Below are positions 16,341 to 25,140 of a stretch of DNA of 40,587 nt, one piece after another (positions within the stretch are counted from its first letter, which is position 1; every line of letters begins with the position of its first letter). Position numbers and translations under genes: made by a program. Source of the DNA: an uncultured Alphaproteobacteria bacterium (GTDB taxonomy: Bacteria; Pseudomonadota; Alphaproteobacteria; UBA3830); NCBI GenBank assembly GCA_944390765.1, contig CALXQM010000008.1, forward strand, positions 1 to 40,587, given 5' to 3'. The notes beneath the pieces are model-generated. The model saw nothing but the letters and a program-made list of their open reading frames with translations, was not told the origin of the DNA and did no database searches.

Positions 16341-17991
16341 AAACTATCAAAATCTATCTGGATTAAATTTTATTTCTATTGGTGGATGTTCTGAAATAGG
16401 AATGAATTTATATGCTTATATATTCGATAATCAATGGATTTTAGTTGATATGGGTATGGGATTTGATAATTCTTTAGGAAGAGAATTAATTGTACCATCT
16501 CCTAAAGAATTAATAAAAAATAAATCAAAAATTAAAGCATTATTTATTACACATTCACATGAGGATCATATAGGGGCTATCCCTTATCTATGGCCAATGA
16601 TTGAATGTCCTATATATGCTCGTCAATTTGCAATTGAAATGATAAAAGATAAATTATCCCAGTTCGATTTAGAAAAGAGTGTTCCACTAATTAAAGTTGC
16701 ACTAAATCAACAAATTAAAGTAGGTAAATTTTCTATAGAGTTTATCGCAATGGCACATTCAACACCTGAATCAAGCGCCCTAGCAATTCAAACGGAAGCG
16801 GGAACAGTAATTCACTCTGGAGATTGGCGTATCGATAGAGATCCTGTACTTGGTCACAAAACTGATGAAGAAAAACTAAAACAATATGGCGACAAAGGAG
16901 TTTTAGCTCTTGTTTGTGATTCAACAAACGCTTTTAAAGAGGAACATTATGGAACTGAAAAAGAAGTTCGACAAAATCTAATAAAACTCGTAGAAAAATA
17001 TAAAGGCAAAAGAATTCTTATTACTTGTTTTGCTTCGAATTTAGCACGCTTAGAATCTTGTTACTATGCTGCAAAAGAAAATGGAAGAAAAATCATAATA
17101 GTCGGCCGTTCTATGAAAAAAATAGAGAAAGTTGCTAAAGCATCCGGCTATTTAACGGATATTCCGGCTTTTATGGATGAATGGTCGGTAAAAGATATAG
17201 ATCCAGCTAATTCTTTATTAGTCTGTACTGGCAGTCAGGGAGAATTAAATTCTGCTTTAAATAAAATATCCCATGATGAACACAGACATATAAAATTAGA
17301 TAAAGATGATGTTGTAATATTCTCTTCTAGGACCATTCCTGGTAATGAAAAATCTGTTTTGGAAGTACAAAATGCCCTCATTGAAAAAGGCGTTAAAATT
17401 ATCACTGATTTAGACTACGAAATTCATGCTTCTGGACATCCAAGTCAAGAAGAATTAAAGATTTTATATAAATTAATACATCCAAAAATCCTGATTCCTA
17501 TCCATGGGGAGAGAATTCATTTGCATAAACAAGCTGATATTGCACGCGAATACGGCATACAAGAAACATTAATTCCATACGATGGAAATATAATTAATAT
17601 AAGCAAAGCGGGAGCAAAAGTTATTGATAATATACATAATGAACTTCTTGCCGTTGATGGAACAAAATTAATTCCACTTAATGGAAATGTTTATAAAGCA
17701 AGGGCAAAGCTCGCAAATGATGGGCTTGTAAGTTTATGCGTTAAATGTCCAGGTGAACTAATAAAATTACTTGACTTTGAATGCATAGGAATTTTTGAAG
17801 ACTCTGAAAATGAAGAAATACAAGAAATAAAAAAAGCAGTAGAAAATGAAATTCAATTATCTTTTAATAATATATCAAGAGAAAAGTTAACTAATCAAAA
17901 AATAAAAGAATCTATCAAAAAAATTGTAAAAACAGTATTTTTAGAAAATATAGGAAAAAAGCCATTAGTAATAACTCATGTTATAGCGTAA
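16333..17991 (+). CDS. rnj: Ribonuclease J
   Basis: RNase J is a metallo-beta-lactamase/beta-CASP nuclease with 5'-3' exo- and endonuclease activity in rRNA and mRNA processing. The zinc motif THSHEDHIGAIPY is near residue 75. AMAHSTPESSALAI, IHSGDWRIDRDP, CDSTNA, VCTGSQGE and the final HASGHPSQEELK and IPIHGE motifs follow. The length of 552 residues is normal for alphaproteobacteria. It is the last gene of the plus-strand housekeeping run, and the 107-nt repeat element begins six bases after its stop. Confidence 0.95.
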   Translation: MSKNYQNLSGLNFISIGGCSEIGMNLYAYIFDNQWILVDMGMGFDNSLGRELIVPSPKELIKNKSKIKALFITHSHEDHIGAIPYLWPMIECPIYARQFAIEMIKDKLSQFDLEKSVPLIKVALNQQIKVGKFSIEFIAMAHSTPESSALAIQTEAGTVIHSGDWRIDRDPVLGHKTDEEKLKQYGDKGVLALVCDSTNAFKEEHYGTEKEVRQNLIKLVEKYKGKRILITCFASNLARLESCYYAAKENGRKIIIVGRSMKKIEKVAKASGYLTDIPAFMDEWSVKDIDPANSLLVCTGSQGELNSALNKISHDEHRHIKLDKDDVVIFSSRTIPGNEKSVLEVQNALIEKGVKIITDLDYEIHASGHPSQEELKILYKLIHPKILIPIHGERIHLHKQADIAREYGIQETLIPYDGNIINISKAGAKVIDNIHNELLAVDGTKLIPLNGNVYKARAKLANDGLVSLCVKCPGELIKLLDFECIGIFEDSENEEIQEIKKAVENEIQLSFNNISREKLTNQKIKESIKKIVKTVFLENIGKKPLVITHVIA

Positions 17992-17997
17992 TTAAGG

Positions 17998-18107
17998 TTT
18001 TCACTTTTGCAATGTTTTTAAGTTTAGATGCTACAAGGATTGATTTTTGAAATTCTACTCTTTTATATAAATCTATTACCGGTTAAAACACTAGCAAAGT
18101 GAAATTT
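17998..18107 (+). repeat. ~107-nt element with inverted ends, copy 2
   Basis: It starts TTTTCACTTTTGC and ends GCAAAGTGAAA, which pair with one bulged T. Layout, length and much of the sequence match 2289-2395. It lies directly after the RNase J stop, and a T-rich stretch follows, so it may serve as a 3' structure for that transcript as well as being a dispersed element. Confidence 0.65.
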
Positions 18108-18292
18108 TTACATAATTTGTAAATAATTCGTATTACAAAATTTCTTAATGAAAGTATTTGATTTTTTATATAATTATAATATGAAGCTTAAATGATTTCG
18201 CACGTTAGGCTAGTTTTATCATAACGAGTCTTTACAGTGCTAATTCAAATAAATGTATTTACTTTTTTCGAATTATATTATTTTTTCAACTC

Positions 18293-18805
18293 TCGCGTCA
18301 TTTTAATAATTTCTTTTTCAGGTTTTAGTATAATTCTGAGTAACCATTCTCCAAACTTCGCGTTATTCTGTTCTACCTCTCGCGTTATTCTGAGCGAACA
18401 AAGTGAGTGTGAGAATCTATTATCTTACTCAACAACCGCCCACAAACTATATCATTATAGTAGGTTGTCACGTCACATTGCTCCTCGCAATGACGATAAA
18501 TAGCAATGTATAGACAGAAAAAGTAAAATAATGATTTCTTACAATGACTAAGAACGTTTTTTTTATTCTATTTTTTACTTTTCTTGAGCTATTCTGATAG
18601 TTCTCTATACATAACTTCATTCTGAGTAACCATATTTCAAACTTCGAGTCATTCTGAGCGATTATTCTTCCACCTCTCGCGTCATTCTGAGCGAGTGCAA
18701 CAAGCACGAGAATCCATATGTGTACTTTCATTATCAAATGGATTACCACGTCGCTCTGCTCCTCATAATGATGGAAAATAGAAATGATACTCGCAATGAC
18801 GATAG
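18293..18805 (+). repeat. Cluster of dispersed CGTCATTCTGAGCGAG-type repeats
   Basis: Several diverged modules: CGCGTTATTCTGAGCGAAC...GAGAATC, GTTGTCACGTCACATTGCTCCTC, CGCGTCATTCTGAGCGAGTGC...GAGAATCC, and GATTACCACGTCGCTCTGCTCC. Short open frames run through the modules on both strands but follow the repeat sequence, so I do not call genes here. The cluster fills the gap between the RNase J gene and the first secreted-protein module. Confidence 0.8.
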
Positions 18806-18853
18806 AAAAAAGAACCTCTAGTATCTAAACTATTTTCTTTAATTTATAAAAAC

Positions 18854-19360
18854 TTACAATTGAGATATTAACGCGAGGGCTTGTCCTTTTAAAAACTGAT
18901 TATTGATTACAGTTTGCAAAGACACTGAATCAGTGGTATCTCCCATTGTAAAAATAAAAGCATTTCCTCCACCGGCACGTTGACGACATAAAGAACAATG
19001 AATATTATCAAGAGTTCCTTTAATCAGTTTAATTTTAGGTTGACAGTTAAAATCTGATTTTTCTATTGCTATATAACATAAGATTTTTTTATGTTCAAAA
19101 TCTTCTATTTTTACAGACTGTTGTTCAAATGTTTCTTTATTAAGTATAACTGTAAACACACCATCCTTAGTTAAAGATATGCTATTGCTTCCACTACGAT
19201 TTTCTAGTGTATTCCTTAATGAAATAACAGGATTATTTGTTTCAATAACCTGAGCAATAAATTGCCTACCATTAATACCTTGAACATTAATAGAGATACT
19301 ATTCATACTTATCACTTCAAAACAAAAAACTATACAAAAAAGAAAAATATTTTTTATCAT
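18854..19360 (-). CDS. Small secreted protein, partner of the nitrilase-like gene (module copy 1)
   Basis: 168 residues with a clear signal peptide (KNIFLFCIVFCFEVISM), then a region of short alternating hydrophobic stretches, suggesting beta structure. DGVFTVIL lies near residue 70, IAIEKSDFNCQP near 100, and a CSLC pair near 122-125. The protein at 36060 aligns collinearly: IAKV, DGFKVVL and IEKINCYNP fall at nearly the same positions, so the two are probably homologous. I do not recognise a named family. The start lies four nt after the stop of the nitrilase-like gene, so the two are co-expressed. The small protein after the second nitrilase-like gene has the same kind of position. Confidence 0.6.
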   Translation of the reverse strand: MIKNIFLFCIVFCFEVISMNSISINVQGINGRQFIAQVIETNNPVISLRNTLENRSGSNSISLTKDGVFTVILNKETFEQQSVKIEDFEHKKILCYIAIEKSDFNCQPKIKLIKGTLDNIHCSLCRQRAGGGNAFIFTMGDTTDSVSLQTVINNQFLKGQALALISQL

Positions 19361-19364
19361 ATCT

Positions 19365-20684
19365 TCACCTCAAATAAATACCTATATTATATATGCTATC
19401 ACCAATTCTTATTTCATGCAATCTATATGGATACTCCCCATGTCGTTCTCTTAAATTTATTTGAGTACAGAAAGGTAAACCATCTCTATGATAGTCTATA
19501 TATGAATCAGCATAAATAATTGGAACATCAATTGGGAGATTATTTATATTTGTTTGATTAAAAGGATCTATACAATTAGATTGTATTATATGTAATTTTG
19601 ATTGTCCAAACCCATTATTCCAGTTATTGTTTTTTCTTTTAGCATTTGCTAAATCAAAACATATCTCTACACTTATATTACTCATTAAAGCTTTAGAAAT
19701 TGGAGTATCAATAACAGTTTGATCCATACCAATCCCAAAATCATATAATACCCCATTAGCTATATTATTATTTGATTCATTCCAATATGTTGCCTTTTTA
19801 TATTTTGTTATTACTTCGCCTCTGTTTATTCCATATGTCTCATTAATTAAAAACTCTTGATTGTATATATTTGCATTTGCTTGAATATTTCTATGTGATA
19901 ACAGCTCATTTTTGCAGTCTTGCAAACAATAAGGATCGTTTGTAATATTCATAGTCCTATTTGAATAATTAGATTCCATTGTATTAAGAAATGTATGGAT
20001 AGAACTACCACTTACACTACGATTCTCAACATAAAGGAAATTAGGATATATTATACTATATTTGGATTCTTTTGATAATTTTAATAATTTTTCATTTATA
20101 AAGTCTTTTTGTTTAGAACTTAATGGAACTGCTTGGGAAAAAAACATCTCATTAAAAACAATAATGTTACAAGAATTATACAAATATTGTTCATAAAAAT
20201 ATTTAAAATCTTGACAAAAACTACTTACATCATTTACATGCTGATGTCTATGAAACAATTGTGCACTTACAGCTGTGTTCAATGGTATCCGTAAATTATT
20301 CCACCAATCTTTCCAAAACCAGAGGCGGAAATTGTTAACTCCTGGAATAACAGAAATAAACGGAATATCTGGAAATGACATTTCTCGATAAACTGGGGCA
20401 TATTTCCCTGTACATAATGGATATAACAGTCTTAGTATTTGTTCAAATTCATTATGTGAAATTAATTCTGTTGTTCCAATAGGATCTATAGGACTTCTAG
20501 AAATTGTAATAATGGATAATACCCCTTTATTTAGATTCATGCCTAAAGCTGTTCTTAACTCTACTTTCGCATTATCAAAATTTTGCAAATGTAAAGATAA
20601 CGCCATACTACCTATAGTATGTTCTATAAGAAAACATATATAAATTACAGACAAAAAACACCTAATAAAGTTATTAAATAACAT
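19365..20684 (-). CDS. Secreted nitrilase-superfamily-like protein (module copy 1)
   Basis: 439 residues with a hydrophobic signal-like N-terminus (LSVIYICFLIEHTIGSM). Three motifs suggest the carbon-nitrogen hydrolase fold with its Glu-Lys-Cys triad: NIIVFNEMFFS (E179), KYKKATYWNESN (K297) and ISVEICFDLANAK (C342). They are followed by strand-like LHIIQSN and PIIYADSY. The protein at 29148 repeats all of these in the same order (IFSETFFG, YRKSTYCNEAN, CTRICYDLNK), so the two are paralogues. The rest of the sequence is poorly conserved, and the substrate is unknown. Classical nitrilases are cytoplasmic and near 270-300 residues; a secreted, longer form is unusual. An effector or surface enzyme role is inference. 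Confidence 0.55.
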   Translation of the reverse strand: MLFNNFIRCFLSVIYICFLIEHTIGSMALSLHLQNFDNAKVELRTALGMNLNKGVLSIITISRSPIDPIGTTELISHNEFEQILRLLYPLCTGKYAPVYREMSFPDIPFISVIPGVNNFRLWFWKDWWNNLRIPLNTAVSAQLFHRHQHVNDVSSFCQDFKYFYEQYLYNSCNIIVFNEMFFSQAVPLSSKQKDFINEKLLKLSKESKYSIIYPNFLYVENRSVSGSSIHTFLNTMESNYSNRTMNITNDPYCLQDCKNELLSHRNIQANANIYNQEFLINETYGINRGEVITKYKKATYWNESNNNIANGVLYDFGIGMDQTVIDTPISKALMSNISVEICFDLANAKRKNNNWNNGFGQSKLHIIQSNCIDPFNQTNINNLPIDVPIIYADSYIDYHRDGLPFCTQINLRERHGEYPYRLHEIRIGDSIYNIGIYLR

Positions 20685-20782
20685 AATATAAAATCCTTTT
20701 TTAACTATTATATAATATTATGTCATTTTTTAAAGCCAATACTACCATTTATTGATACAGATGATTTTTATATTTAATTCCA

Positions 20783-22021
20783 TTATAATAAAAATGCCAC
20801 AGGATCATTTTCAATATTAACTTTAGAAAAAAATAAATCTGTCATTGCCCATACCATAGCATCTAATCTATCAGGTGATTTTTGACCTGGTTCATAAGTA
20901 ACCATTTGCATTTCTAATTCACGAAATTGATAGGCATGAAAAATCATCTTTTTTTGATATAAAATAGCAATTGGCGAAGCTCTTTCTATTTTAGATTTAT
21001 GCGCATATACAGGCTTTAAAATAATATTATTGTCTATTGATTTAAGCAAATTTGTCAATAACTCTCCTCCCGCATTCGTTTCTATTACAACTTTTTTAGC
21101 TCGATATTTTCTATAAAGTTCTACAACACGATATGCCCATTTATCAGGAGGCAAATTAGCACTAGCATCCTCTAAAACATAAGCTTTACCAAATCCATCT
21201 TTCCCAGCTACAATAATTCCTGTTTCATCGCTACTTTCTTTACTAGTAACTGCTGGATCAACCGCTATTATAATATTATCCAAATAATGAGGAGGTGATT
21301 TATAACAATTTTCGATATCTGCCCACCCCCATAATGTATTTTGTTTATCTTCAACAATTTCAGCATAAATTTCTTGCGCCTCTAAACGTGTGCCTTTTAA
21401 ATATTCTAATTGCTGTAAAAACGTTGGAGATAAATTTTCTTTATTTTCCAAAGAAGATCCCCTTACTGTTATAACATCCTTACGCGCAATTAAATCTTTT
21501 AAAAATTGCAATGGCCTAGGAGTAGTTGTTAAAATCATTTTGGGATCTTTCCCTAATCTTAATGACAATGATAATTGGTCAAAAGTTTCCCTAGAATATG
21601 CAAACTTCGCAAATTCATCTACCCAAGCGGCGTCAAATTGTGGTCCCCTTAGTTGTTCATAATTTTCTGCTCCATACAGAGTAGCAATAGCACCATTTTC
21701 CCATGTTAATAACCTTTTAGTATGGTTATAAATTAATTTGTCATTTTTATTACTTATAGATAGAATTCCGCTTTCACCTTCTACCATAACTTGTTTTGCT
21801 TCTTGAATAGTATTAGCAACTAAAGCAATGCGTTTATATTTTCCTGACATCACTAATTTACGAACACTTTCAGCCGCTGCTCGAGTTTTCCCAAAGCCCC
21901 TTCCAGCCAAAATTAACCAAATTCGCCAATCACCTTGTGGCATTAGTTGATTAGGACGCGCTATTTCTTCCCAAGATGGATTTCGAAATTCTTGAATGTT
22001 ATTTTGAATATAATCACTCAT
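20783..22021 (-). CDS. Phage/GTA-type large terminase (DNA-packaging ATPase-nuclease)
   Basis: It packages DNA into proheads and cuts it. The N-domain has the Walker A WLILAGRGFGKTRAAAE near residue 37 and the Walker B-like QFDAAWVDEFA. The nuclease domain has IIIAVDPAVTS, SSDETGIIVAG and SPDRLDAMVWAM. This form (412 residues) resembles the alphaproteobacterial prophage and gene-transfer-agent terminases. A GGAG lies eight nt before the ATG. It stands alone: no small terminase, and the portal is 12.4 kb upstream on the same strand with lysis and tail genes between, an abnormal order. Confidence 0.88.
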   Translation of the reverse strand: MSDYIQNNIQEFRNPSWEEIARPNQLMPQGDWRIWLILAGRGFGKTRAAAESVRKLVMSGKYKRIALVANTIQEAKQVMVEGESGILSISNKNDKLIYNHTKRLLTWENGAIATLYGAENYEQLRGPQFDAAWVDEFAKFAYSRETFDQLSLSLRLGKDPKMILTTTPRPLQFLKDLIARKDVITVRGSSLENKENLSPTFLQQLEYLKGTRLEAQEIYAEIVEDKQNTLWGWADIENCYKSPPHYLDNIIIAVDPAVTSKESSDETGIIVAGKDGFGKAYVLEDASANLPPDKWAYRVVELYRKYRAKKVVIETNAGGELLTNLLKSIDNNIILKPVYAHKSKIERASPIAILYQKKMIFHAYQFRELEMQMVTYEPGQKSPDRLDAMVWAMTDLFFSKVNIENDPVAFLL

Positions 22022-22108
22022 ATTCTAATCTCCAAAAAAATAAAAATCTTTGCGAATAATTAACTTTTATCTGTCATAAATATAAGAAGAATATGTACGG
22101 TGCTAATA

Positions 22109-22270
22109 ATGAATGTTAATGCAAAAAAAACTGTCAAGAAATATGAAAAAGAGCCAAAAATGAAAGAGACTGAAATCGAAAAAGCAATTAAAAAAAATGA
22201 CGAAGAATGGGTAAAAAGAATGTTGTTATTAACATTAACAATGATTCTTGCTCTACTTGGTTTGGATTAA
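22109..22270 (+). CDS. Small predicted membrane protein, unknown
   Basis: A 53-residue frame: a highly charged Lys/Glu-rich N-terminal half and a hydrophobic C-terminal helix (MLLLTLTMILALLGL). A single tail-anchored membrane segment is likely. It diverges from the terminase gene and is followed at once by a strong hairpin. No clear ribosome-binding site is seen. It may be a real small gene; nothing in it is recognisable. Confidence 0.4.
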   Translation: MNVNAKKTVKKYEKEPKMKETEIEKAIKKNDEEWVKRMLLLTLTMILALLGLD

Positions 22271-22278
22271 CAAATTGC

Positions 22279-22302
22279 TGGGTGTGTAAAGTTACACACC
22301 CA
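22279..22302. terminator. 11-bp hairpin between convergent small ORF and tRNA-Lys
   Basis: TGGGTGTGTAA (22279-22289) and TTACACACCCA (22292-22302) are perfect complements with a two-nt loop. No long T-run follows on either strand; the minus strand has a weak ATTTGTT. It lies between the plus-strand small gene and the minus-strand tRNA-Lys, so it probably works as a two-way terminator or RNA 3' end. Confidence 0.5.
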
Positions 22303-22331
22303 ATCAATAAAGGAGGCAATTTTGTATGAGA

Positions 22332-22407
<76 letters not shown>

Positions 22408-22419
22408 TTACCGTATAAA

Positions 22420-22448
22420 CATATATCATTAGCGAGTTTTTTTGTCTA
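22420..22448 (-). promoter_or_regulatory. Promoter of tRNA-Lys
   Basis: On the minus strand: -35 TAGACA (22448-22443), a 17-nt spacer, and -10 TATATG (22425-22420). The -10 ends 12 nt before the tRNA 5' end, exactly as for tRNA-Glu. Confidence 0.6.
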
Positions 22449-22794
22449 GATGTTTTTGTAATTATTAATATTCTCTTAATTTTTCAATTTAGTCTATGAA
22501 TTAATACTTATCATGAAATTAAAGATTCTCATTTTAATAAACTTTAAAATGTTTAAAATTAATTTTCATAGCGTTTTCAAATAATTAGCCCATAAATTAA
22601 CAAGAATTCCAGAATTTAAGCTTTCTATTTCAATAAATATAGTCTTTAATCAGGAGTTAAAAGTACTTTTTCACAAAATTAAGTTCTATAAACCTTAATT
22701 CTTAAAATTGAAAATATAATCAAGCAATAACTTAATTTAAGACTCAAAAACTGCTATTCATTACATACTTTTCTTCATTGTGGGGAGCATTTTC
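22449..22794. other. AT-rich gene-free stretch
   Basis: About 350 nt of AT-rich sequence upstream of the tRNA-Lys promoter. I see no frame with a ribosome-binding site, no tRNA-derived repeat and no recognisable phage fragment. Confidence 0.5.
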
Positions 22795-22839
22795 CTCTTC
22801 CAGCGTCATTGCGAGGATTTTCTCTATTTCGTCATCACA

Positions 22840-22858
22840 CGGAGATATATAGTCTCCG
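22840..22858. repeat. Repeat-family hairpin, copy 3
   Basis: CGGAGAT ATATA GTCTCCG. Read in the same orientation as 4409-4427, the third pair has changed from A-T to G-C and the sixth from C-G to A-T, each on both sides. Only the innermost pair is imperfect. Confidence 0.6.
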
Positions 22859-23242
22859 CCCCTTCCACTTATTACGTGGTGATCCATAACAATACTGAAA
22901 TGTAAGCAGAAGTGTTAAGTAAAAGTAGATTCTCACGTTCGTTACGCTCACTCAGAATGACGCCAATGAGCATGTTGATACGACTGGTCTAAGAATAATG
23001 CTATAGATGTTTCCTTACTTCATTACATGGAACGTTTTTCCATTTCGTCATTACGAGGAACGAAGTGACGTGGTAATCCATTATCAGCTTAAAGAATATA
23101 GAGTACACAAACAGATTCTCACACTCACTACGTTCGTTCAGAATGACGCAAGTGGCATGAGGAAAGTGCTTATAGCGTCATTATGAGAGTTCTTCTCATG
23201 TTCGTCATTGAGGAAAACGTTCTCCTTCTTAGCGTCATTACA

Positions 23243-23261
23243 CGAAGCCATATAGGCTTCA
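23243..23261. repeat. Repeat-family hairpin, copy 4
   Basis: CGAAGCC ATATA GGCTTCA, nearly identical to the copy at 4409 in reverse orientation, with the outermost pair changed to a C/A mismatch. It is preceded by CGTCATTACA. Confidence 0.65.
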
Positions 23262-23435
23262 CCTCTTCCACTTTTCGTCATTATAAAGTATGGAAAGAAT
23301 GACCGTAAAAAAATTAAAGTCTATTCAAATGATGCTCAATATCATGTATAAACAAATAAGTTTCTATTCTTGCACAATCAATAACGATATAGCATTCTAA
23401 TTATCTATACAGAATTTAATTCGCAAAATACATAA

Positions 23436-23831
23436 CTAATACTTCAATTTTTCAGTAATAGTTTGCTGAACATCTTTTTTTCTAGTCGAACTAAATTCAC
23501 AACTATAAGCATCTTTTAAACAAGCTCCAAAAATTCCAGCAACTGTAGAAACTATACCAACAACTTCGCCAGGAAGATCATTTTTATAAGTAGTTAATAT
23601 TAGAAGACAAAATATCAAACCGGATGCCGCTCCGACGACCATAATCGTTAGTCTTTTGTTCCTAATAACTGAATTAATTACATTGACATTTCCCGAATTT
23701 TTTTCATCGTATTCTTCGATATTTTTATCAATATTACTACATTCAGGTAATCCATTTGTTTTTTTTAAGGCACTCCCAATATTATTTTTTACTTGATTTA
23801 TTGAGTCTAAAACTATTTTATCTATTGTCAT
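23436..23831 (-). CDS. Holin-like small membrane protein
   Basis: 131 residues: a charged N-terminal third, then two strong membrane segments (LTIMVVGAASGLIFCLLILTT and VVGIVSTVAGIFGACL) and a basic C-terminal tail. It lies one base after a SleB-type cell-wall hydrolase gene, as expected for a lysis pair. The layout is reminiscent of the three-helix holins found with gene transfer agents, but the sequence match is not something I can confirm. It is the last gene of the minus-strand tail-lysis run. Confidence 0.5.
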   Translation of the reverse strand: MTIDKIVLDSINQVKNNIGSALKKTNGLPECSNIDKNIEEYDEKNSGNVNVINSVIRNKRLTIMVVGAASGLIFCLLILTTYKNDLPGEVVGIVSTVAGIFGACLKDAYSCEFSSTRKKDVQQTITEKLKY

Positions 23832-23832
23832 A

Positions 23833-24252
23833 CTAATCTCCTTTTTTTAAACTGTAAAAATAATGATTACCAAATATTCGTTTTGGTGAAATATATGCTG
23901 CCCAATATGGTTTTATCGTTTTTTCATGATAATGATCACAACCATCAGTTAAATCTGGCCAAACTTCATATAAAACTTTATTTGCAACTAAATTACATGT
24001 TTTGTATATTTCAGAATTTGTGTTAGCTTCTTTAATTTTTTTATAATTTATATCATTATGATTCCAGCAGGAAAATTGATATGGAGCTAAACAAACTTCT
24101 GAAATGCTTTTAGCAAAATGTTTTTTAAAACGATTAAATATAACGTTTGCCACCGCTATTAAAGAAGAGAGCCCAAAAAGAGATAATTCTCCTCGAGCCT
24201 CTCCATAAATAGTTTTAGTAGCTATATCCAAATCATAATTCGAATAGTTCAT
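23833..24252 (-). CDS. SleB/CwlJ-type cell wall hydrolase (phage endolysin)
   Basis: The 139-residue protein is a bare Hydrolase_2 domain. It has KTIYGEARGELSLFGLSS with the catalytic glutamate in YGEARGE, then VANVIFNRF, and SEVCLAPYQFSCWNHND. YHEKTIKPYWAAYISPKRIF ends the domain, a typical finish for this family. These enzymes cut peptidoglycan (lytic transglycosylase type). There is no signal peptide, so export would need the neighbouring holin-like protein. GTA clusters usually carry an NlpC/P60 peptidase in this area instead. Confidence 0.8.
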   Translation of the reverse strand: MNYSNYDLDIATKTIYGEARGELSLFGLSSLIAVANVIFNRFKKHFAKSISEVCLAPYQFSCWNHNDINYKKIKEANTNSEIYKTCNLVANKVLYEVWPDLTDGCDHYHEKTIKPYWAAYISPKRIFGNHYFYSLKKGD

Positions 24253-24282
24253 AATTTAATTCCTTCTATTAAATAAATTCTA

Positions 24283-25140
24283 TTATTCTTTTTTTGATGT
24301 TTCGAATTTTATTACAATTAAATTCGTGCCAATAATTTGATAAACTGAACAACTTGTATAAGTTATAGTTTCCTCATTTTTTATCAATTGAATTTTACAC
24401 CCTCCATCCCTTATTTTATCATATAAATTAAGAGATGGAGGAAATGAAAAATTCACTTTTTTATAATTTCTAGTATCTTTTCTAACATCAATATTTTTAT
24501 TTAACAGTGATGAAATAGTATAAGATTTTATTTTTAAATCTGTTCTATCAAACACACTTCTGAATACACAAGGTTCGATTTGTTTTAGATGACATCCGTA
24601 AAAATAAAACCCTCCATAAGGATAAAACTTGCAAGATACTTTACTGCCATCATCATAGATAATTTCCTGATTAATGGATTTTTCTGATAAATGAAATGTA
24701 TCACAAATATCAAAATCAAATTGTAACAAATTATCTGAAAAACATAATTTAAAATTTTCTGTCTCTTTTCCTATTAAATCTTCCTTTTTCCCATCATGTA
24801 TGTAATACCCGTTATCTTCATACTTTAAATAAACGGCCTTGCAAAAATGATTATTGACTTCAGAATCGATATGAAAAAATTTCGCATCATAAATATTATC
24901 AATTTCAAAAATTTTACCGCTTTCATTCCTAACTAAGCATGTAACATTATCAATTTTAATAGGAATAATAGACGCATGTAAGAAAACCGCAGATGGATAA
25001 TCCGACATCATTTCTATGGCGCAAATATCTCCACCGAATTCTAATGCCATACTATTTCTAAGAATTTCTACGGTATCTGCAATTGATGAAAAATTGTGTT
25101 CATAATTTTGCTGAAAATTTCTTAATCCTCTAATTAACAT
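24283..25140 (-). CDS. Phage-type tail protein, unknown family
   Basis: 285 residues with no signal peptide. It begins MLIRGLRNFQQNYEHNFSSI and contains several beta-like stretches, such as SCKFYPYGGFYFYGCHLKQI. I do not recognise a family. Position is the main evidence: it starts one base after a large tail-like protein and precedes the hydrolase and holin-like genes by 30 nt, so it is probably a distal tail or baseplate component of the same phage/GTA-like module. The DUF2163-type protein of RcGTA occupies a similar position, but similarity cannot be shown by eye. Confidence 0.45.
   Translation of the reverse strand: MLIRGLRNFQQNYEHNFSSIADTVEILRNSMALEFGGDICAIEMMSDYPSAVFLHASIIPIKIDNVTCLVRNESGKIFEIDNIYDAKFFHIDSEVNNHFCKAVYLKYEDNGYYIHDGKKEDLIGKETENFKLCFSDNLLQFDFDICDTFHLSEKSINQEIIYDDGSKVSCKFYPYGGFYFYGCHLKQIEPCVFRSVFDRTDLKIKSYTISSLLNKNIDVRKDTRNYKKVNFSFPPSLNLYDKIRDGGCKIQLIKNEETITYTSCSVYQIIGTNLIVIKFETSKKE

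Larger units (their letters stand above)
22795..23290 (-). repeat. Cluster of dispersed repeats, reverse orientation
   Basis: Modules read on the minus strand: GATTCTCACGTTCGTTACGC...CTCAGAATGACG, CGTCATTACGAGGAACGAAG, GATTCTCACACTCACTACG, and hairpin-bearing modules ending GTAATGACG. These are the same families as at 2.5, 4.2, 18.3 and 36.6 kb. The cluster separates the tRNA-Lys region from the holin-like gene. Confidence 0.8.

Noticed and set aside
18237-18749. Two short open frames (88 and 93 codons) on opposite strands
   Set aside because: They run through the dispersed repeat cluster, and their translations are simply repeat sequence.
22795-23290. Repeat clusters as a possible CRISPR array
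   Set aside because: Spacing between units is irregular, units are diverged, orientation and module order vary, and there are no cas genes.
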